A stretch of DNA of 64,000 nt from an uncultured Lachnospiraceae bacterium (GTDB taxonomy: Bacteria > Bacillota > Clostridia > Lachnospirales > Lachnospiraceae), in NCBI GenBank assembly GCA_947591245.1, contig CANQCY010000001.1:143733-207732 (forward strand), read 5' to 3'. The notes beneath the pieces were generated by a model that worked only from the letters and a program-made list of their open reading frames with translations, had not been told where the DNA came from and made no database searches. The position numbers were made by a program, and so were the translations under genes. This document shows positions 61,549-64,000 of this stretch, one piece after another; position 1 is the stretch's first letter; each line of letters starts with the position of its first letter.

Positions 61549-62955
61549 ATGAAAAAGAAACAGGCGTTTAATCCGTATTTACCTTCATGGGAGTATATTC
61601 CGGACGGGGAGCCATATGTATTTGGGGACCGCGTATATGTGTATGGCTCGCATGATTTTTATAACGGCTATGTATTCTGTATGGGAGATTATGTATGCTG
61701 GTCTGCGCCGATTGGCGATCTGGCGGACTGGCGGTACGAAGGCGTGATTTATCCGCGAAATGAGGATCCGTTAAACCGGGATGGAAAAATGTGCTTATAT
61801 GCGCCGGATGTAACGGTGGGGCCGGATGGCAGATATTATCTGTATTATGTGCTGGACAAGGCGCCTGTCGTGTCGGTGGCGGTGTGCGATACGCCGGCGG
61901 GCAGATATGAGTTTTATGGATATGTGCATGATAAAGAGGGGAAGAGGCTTGGGGAGCGGCCGGGAGATGAGCCGCAGTTTGACCCCGGGCTTCTGACGGA
62001 GGGGGAGAGGACATATCTCTATACCGGTTTTTGCGGCAAGGGCGACAAATCGCGCAGCGGGGCGATGGCGACGGCGCTGGGTGCGGATATGCTGACAATT
62101 GAGGAAGAGACGGTGTTTGTTGCGCCGGGATGCGAATACAGTACGGGGACGGAGTTTGAAGGACATGCTTTTTTTGAGGCGCCGTCGATGCGGAAAATCG
62201 GCGACACCTATTATTTTATCTATTCATCCGAGGTGATGCATGAGCTTTGCTATGCGACGAGCAAAAATCCGACAAAGGGGTTTTCTTACGGCGGAGTGTT
62301 AGTGAGCAACTGCGATTTGCATATCGACAGCTATAAGCCGGCAGATCTCCCTATGGCATATGGCGCGAACAATCATGGGAGCATCGTGCAGATCGGCGCG
62401 GACTGGTATATTTTTTATCACCGGCACACGAACGGATCATGGTACAGCCGCCAGGGATGTGCGGAAAAACTGGAGATTTTGCCGGATGGCAGCATTCCTC
62501 AGGCGGAGATCACATCCTGCGGGCTGAATGGGGCGCCGCTGGAAGGAGAGGGAGAGTACCCGGCGTATATTGCGTGCCATCTTTTCACGGAGCAGCCGTC
62601 TGTCTATGTGGGGGGCGATGAATTTCCGAAAGTGATGCAGGATGGGCGCGACGGAGATGAGGAGCCCGGGTATGTCGGAAATATAAAGGATGGTGCGACA
62701 GTGGGATTCCGGTATTTTTCCATGAAACATGTGTCGCGCATAAAAATAACGACGCGGGGATATGCGGCGGGTATCTTTGAGGTGCGTACGAGCTGGGACG
62801 GCGACGTGCTGGCACAGATTCCGGTCGAATATTCCAATGTATGGGAGACTTACCAGACGCCGGTTACGATACCGGATGGGAAGAGCGCGCTCTATCTTAC
62901 ATACCGCGGGCAGGGGAATGCGATGCTCAAGTCGTTTGAATTGTGTACCGGGTAA
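61549..62955 (+). CDS. Glycoside hydrolase family 43 protein with C-terminal CBM6-like domain
   Basis: The five-bladed GH43 propeller begins NPYLPSWEYIPDGEPYVFGD. Candidate catalytic residues are D18 (PDGEP), D87 (YAPDVTVG) and the acid E210 (FFEAPSMRK). Residues about 355-468 resemble a CBM6-type beta-sandwich (VGFRYFSMKHVSRIKITTRG ... LYLTYRGQGNAMLKSFEL). Family 43 enzymes usually cut xylose or arabinose units from plant polysaccharides. No signal peptide is present, so it should work in the cytoplasm on imported oligosaccharides. Start follows AGAGGAGAAGG; the alpha-galactosidase gene follows after 48 bases. Confidence 0.88.
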   Translation: MKKKQAFNPYLPSWEYIPDGEPYVFGDRVYVYGSHDFYNGYVFCMGDYVCWSAPIGDLADWRYEGVIYPRNEDPLNRDGKMCLYAPDVTVGPDGRYYLYYVLDKAPVVSVAVCDTPAGRYEFYGYVHDKEGKRLGERPGDEPQFDPGLLTEGERTYLYTGFCGKGDKSRSGAMATALGADMLTIEEETVFVAPGCEYSTGTEFEGHAFFEAPSMRKIGDTYYFIYSSEVMHELCYATSKNPTKGFSYGGVLVSNCDLHIDSYKPADLPMAYGANNHGSIVQIGADWYIFYHRHTNGSWYSRQGCAEKLEILPDGSIPQAEITSCGLNGAPLEGEGEYPAYIACHLFTEQPSVYVGGDEFPKVMQDGRDGDEEPGYVGNIKDGATVGFRYFSMKHVSRIKITTRGYAAGIFEVRTSWDGDVLAQIPVEYSNVWETYQTPVTIPDGKSALYLTYRGQGNAMLKSFELCTG

Positions 62956-63003
62956 AATGCCGATACCGGTTTTCAAAAATAAATATTTTGGAGGATAAAG
63001 AAA

Positions 63004-64000
63004 ATGAAGTTGACAACGCCGCCAATGGGTTGGAACAGTTATGATTATTATGATACGACAGTCAATGAGGAACAGGTGAAGGCGAATGCCGATTTTATGG
63101 CAGAGCATTTGAAGCGGCACGGATGGGAATACGTTGTTGTAGATATCGAATGGTATTCGTATGATGCGGGTTCGCAGAGGGATAAGCATCAATATATACC
63201 GTTTGGGGATGTGGAAATGGATGAATATTCCCGCCTTCTGCCTTGCCCGGATCGGTTTCCGTCCTCGGCGGGGGGAAAGGGATTTGCGCCTCTGGCGGAA
63301 TATGTACACTCGCTGGGGTTGAAGTTTGGCATCCATATCATGCGGGGGATTCCGAGACAGGCGGTTCACCGGAACACGGCGATCCTCGGGACGGAGAGGA
63401 CGGCGCGTGAGATCGCGAAGATGTCAAGTATCTGCGCATGGAACACGGATATGTACGGAGTTGATGAAACGAAGGACGGGGCGGAGAAGTATTATCAGAG
63501 CCTTTTTGAACTGTATGCCTCCTGGGGCGTTGATTTTATTAAATGTGACGACATTGCGAGAGAGCTGCCGCACGAGGAGGGGGAGCTGCTGCTTCTCAGC
63601 AAATGCTTAAGGGAATGCGGCAGGGATATGGTATTGAGCCTGTCGCCGGGGCCTGCCCTGCTTGAAAAAGCGGAGCTGTACAAGCAGACGGCGGATATGT
63701 GGCGCATGACGGATGATTTTTGGGACGACTGGGAAGCGCTGTATCATATGTTTGAGCGGGCGGAGAAGTGGTGTACGCACACCGGGGCAGGAAACTGGCC
63801 GGATGCGGATATGCTGCCGATCGGTCCGATCCGCCAGGATTATGATAAGGCAAACTGGACAAAGTTTACAGAGCCGGAGCAGGTCACGATGATGACGCTG
63901 TGGAGCATGATCCGTTCCCCGCTTATGATCGGCGGCGAGATGACCGGCTTTGACGAGTTTACGCTGTCGCTGGTCACGAATGAAGCGGTCTTAAAAATGC
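63004..64000 (+). CDS. Alpha-galactosidase, glycoside hydrolase family 27 (partial)
   Basis: The gene runs off the right end of the window after 332 codons. Family motifs: PPMGWNSYDYY at the N-terminus, VVDIEWYS, nucleophile D182 in DFIKCDD, and acid/base D238 in RMTDDFWDDW; NWPDADMLPIG follows. GH27 enzymes remove alpha-linked galactose (or galactosamine, or arabinopyranose) end units. No signal peptide is seen. Start at ATG 63004 follows GGAGGATAAAG. It forms a pair with the GH43 gene, suggesting joint breakdown of a plant oligosaccharide. Confidence 0.9.
   Translation, partial: MKLTTPPMGWNSYDYYDTTVNEEQVKANADFMAEHLKRHGWEYVVVDIEWYSYDAGSQRDKHQYIPFGDVEMDEYSRLLPCPDRFPSSAGGKGFAPLAEYVHSLGLKFGIHIMRGIPRQAVHRNTAILGTERTAREIAKMSSICAWNTDMYGVDETKDGAEKYYQSLFELYASWGVDFIKCDDIARELPHEEGELLLLSKCLRECGRDMVLSLSPGPALLEKAELYKQTADMWRMTDDFWDDWEALYHMFERAEKWCTHTGAGNWPDADMLPIGPIRQDYDKANWTKFTEPEQVTMMTLWSMIRSPLMIGGEMTGFDEFTLSLVTNEAVLKM

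Noticed and set aside
61568..62098. 176-codon minus-strand frame inside the GH43 gene
   Set aside because: Opposite a clear glycoside hydrolase domain; the translation is Pro/His/Ser-rich low complexity without motifs.
1..64000. CRISPR arrays, insertion sequences, integrase/attachment sites, prophage genes
   Set aside because: No direct-repeat array with regular spacers, no transposase or integrase reading frame, and no duplicated end of the tRNA-Glu gene was found.

Overview
The window is about 64 kb of a motile, Gram-positive-type anaerobe of the class Clostridia, most likely family Lachnospiraceae. This rests on gene order and family content and has not been checked against any database. 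The order fla/che operon - sigma(FliA) - rpsB - tsf - pyrH - frr - uppS - cdsA - dxr - rseP - polC ... rimP - nusA - ylxR - ylxQ - infB - rbfA - truB - ribF is the Firmicutes core backbone. FliY with a CheC-like domain, Gram-positive PolC with an embedded exonuclease, ScpAB and the GH43/GH27 pair fit a gut or plant-fibre clostridium. Almost every gene is on the plus strand; one gene (55226-56206) is on the minus strand.

Layout. (1) 1-19239: the distal part of a flagellar/chemotaxis operon: end of fliM, fliY, cheY, fliO-P-Q-R, flhB, flhA, flhF, flhG, a PilZ/YcgR protein, cheB, cheA, cheW, cheD, a small membrane protein, the FliA/WhiG-type sigma factor, a FapA/DUF342 protein and three little-known proteins at the operon end. 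(2) 19343-21301: promoter, rpsB-tsf and a terminator. (3) 21329-36147: a long unit with a sensor diguanylate cyclase, a polysaccharide deacetylase and a bactofilin, followed by pyrH, frr, uppS, cdsA, dxr, rseP, ispG and polC. (4) 36225-40741: DHH phosphoesterase, miaB, tRNA-Glu(CTC) and an ABC half-transporter. (5) 40771-51478: the rimP-nusA-infB-truB-ribF operon behind a leader with a terminator-like hairpin, then a Na/Pi cotransporter homologue and a metallophosphoesterase. (6) 51458-55189: a methyl-accepting chemotaxis protein, then scpA-scpB. (7) 55226-60845: an aldolase-like gene on the minus strand, divergent from purM-purN-purD-glyA. (8) 60846-61548: a 703-base stretch with no conventional ORF that nevertheless holds a coding-like frame without a standard start codon. 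(9) 61549-64000: GH43 and a GH27 alpha-galactosidase cut by the window end.

How the parts relate. The flagellar export gate, the C-ring phosphatase FliY, the polar-number regulators FlhF/FlhG and an adaptation system (CheB, CheD) are co-transcribed with the late flagellar sigma factor. A PilZ receptor in the operon and a diguanylate cyclase just beyond tsf suggest c-di-GMP input to motility. No separate cheC is present, but both CheC-type phosphatase motifs in FliY are intact. The central block joins translation, ribosome maturation and transcription elongation to isoprenoid/undecaprenyl lipid synthesis. The purine block ends in glyA, which supplies the one-carbon units used by PurN.

The points most worth a second look are the start-less small gene after glyA (61025-61303), the perfect palindrome inside the rpsB promoter spacer, the hairpin in the rimP-nusA leader, a strong terminator 28 bases before miaB, the GC-rich palindrome between purN and purD, the conserved-looking but unassigned proteins at the flagellar operon end, and FliY as the only visible CheC-type protein beside CheD.
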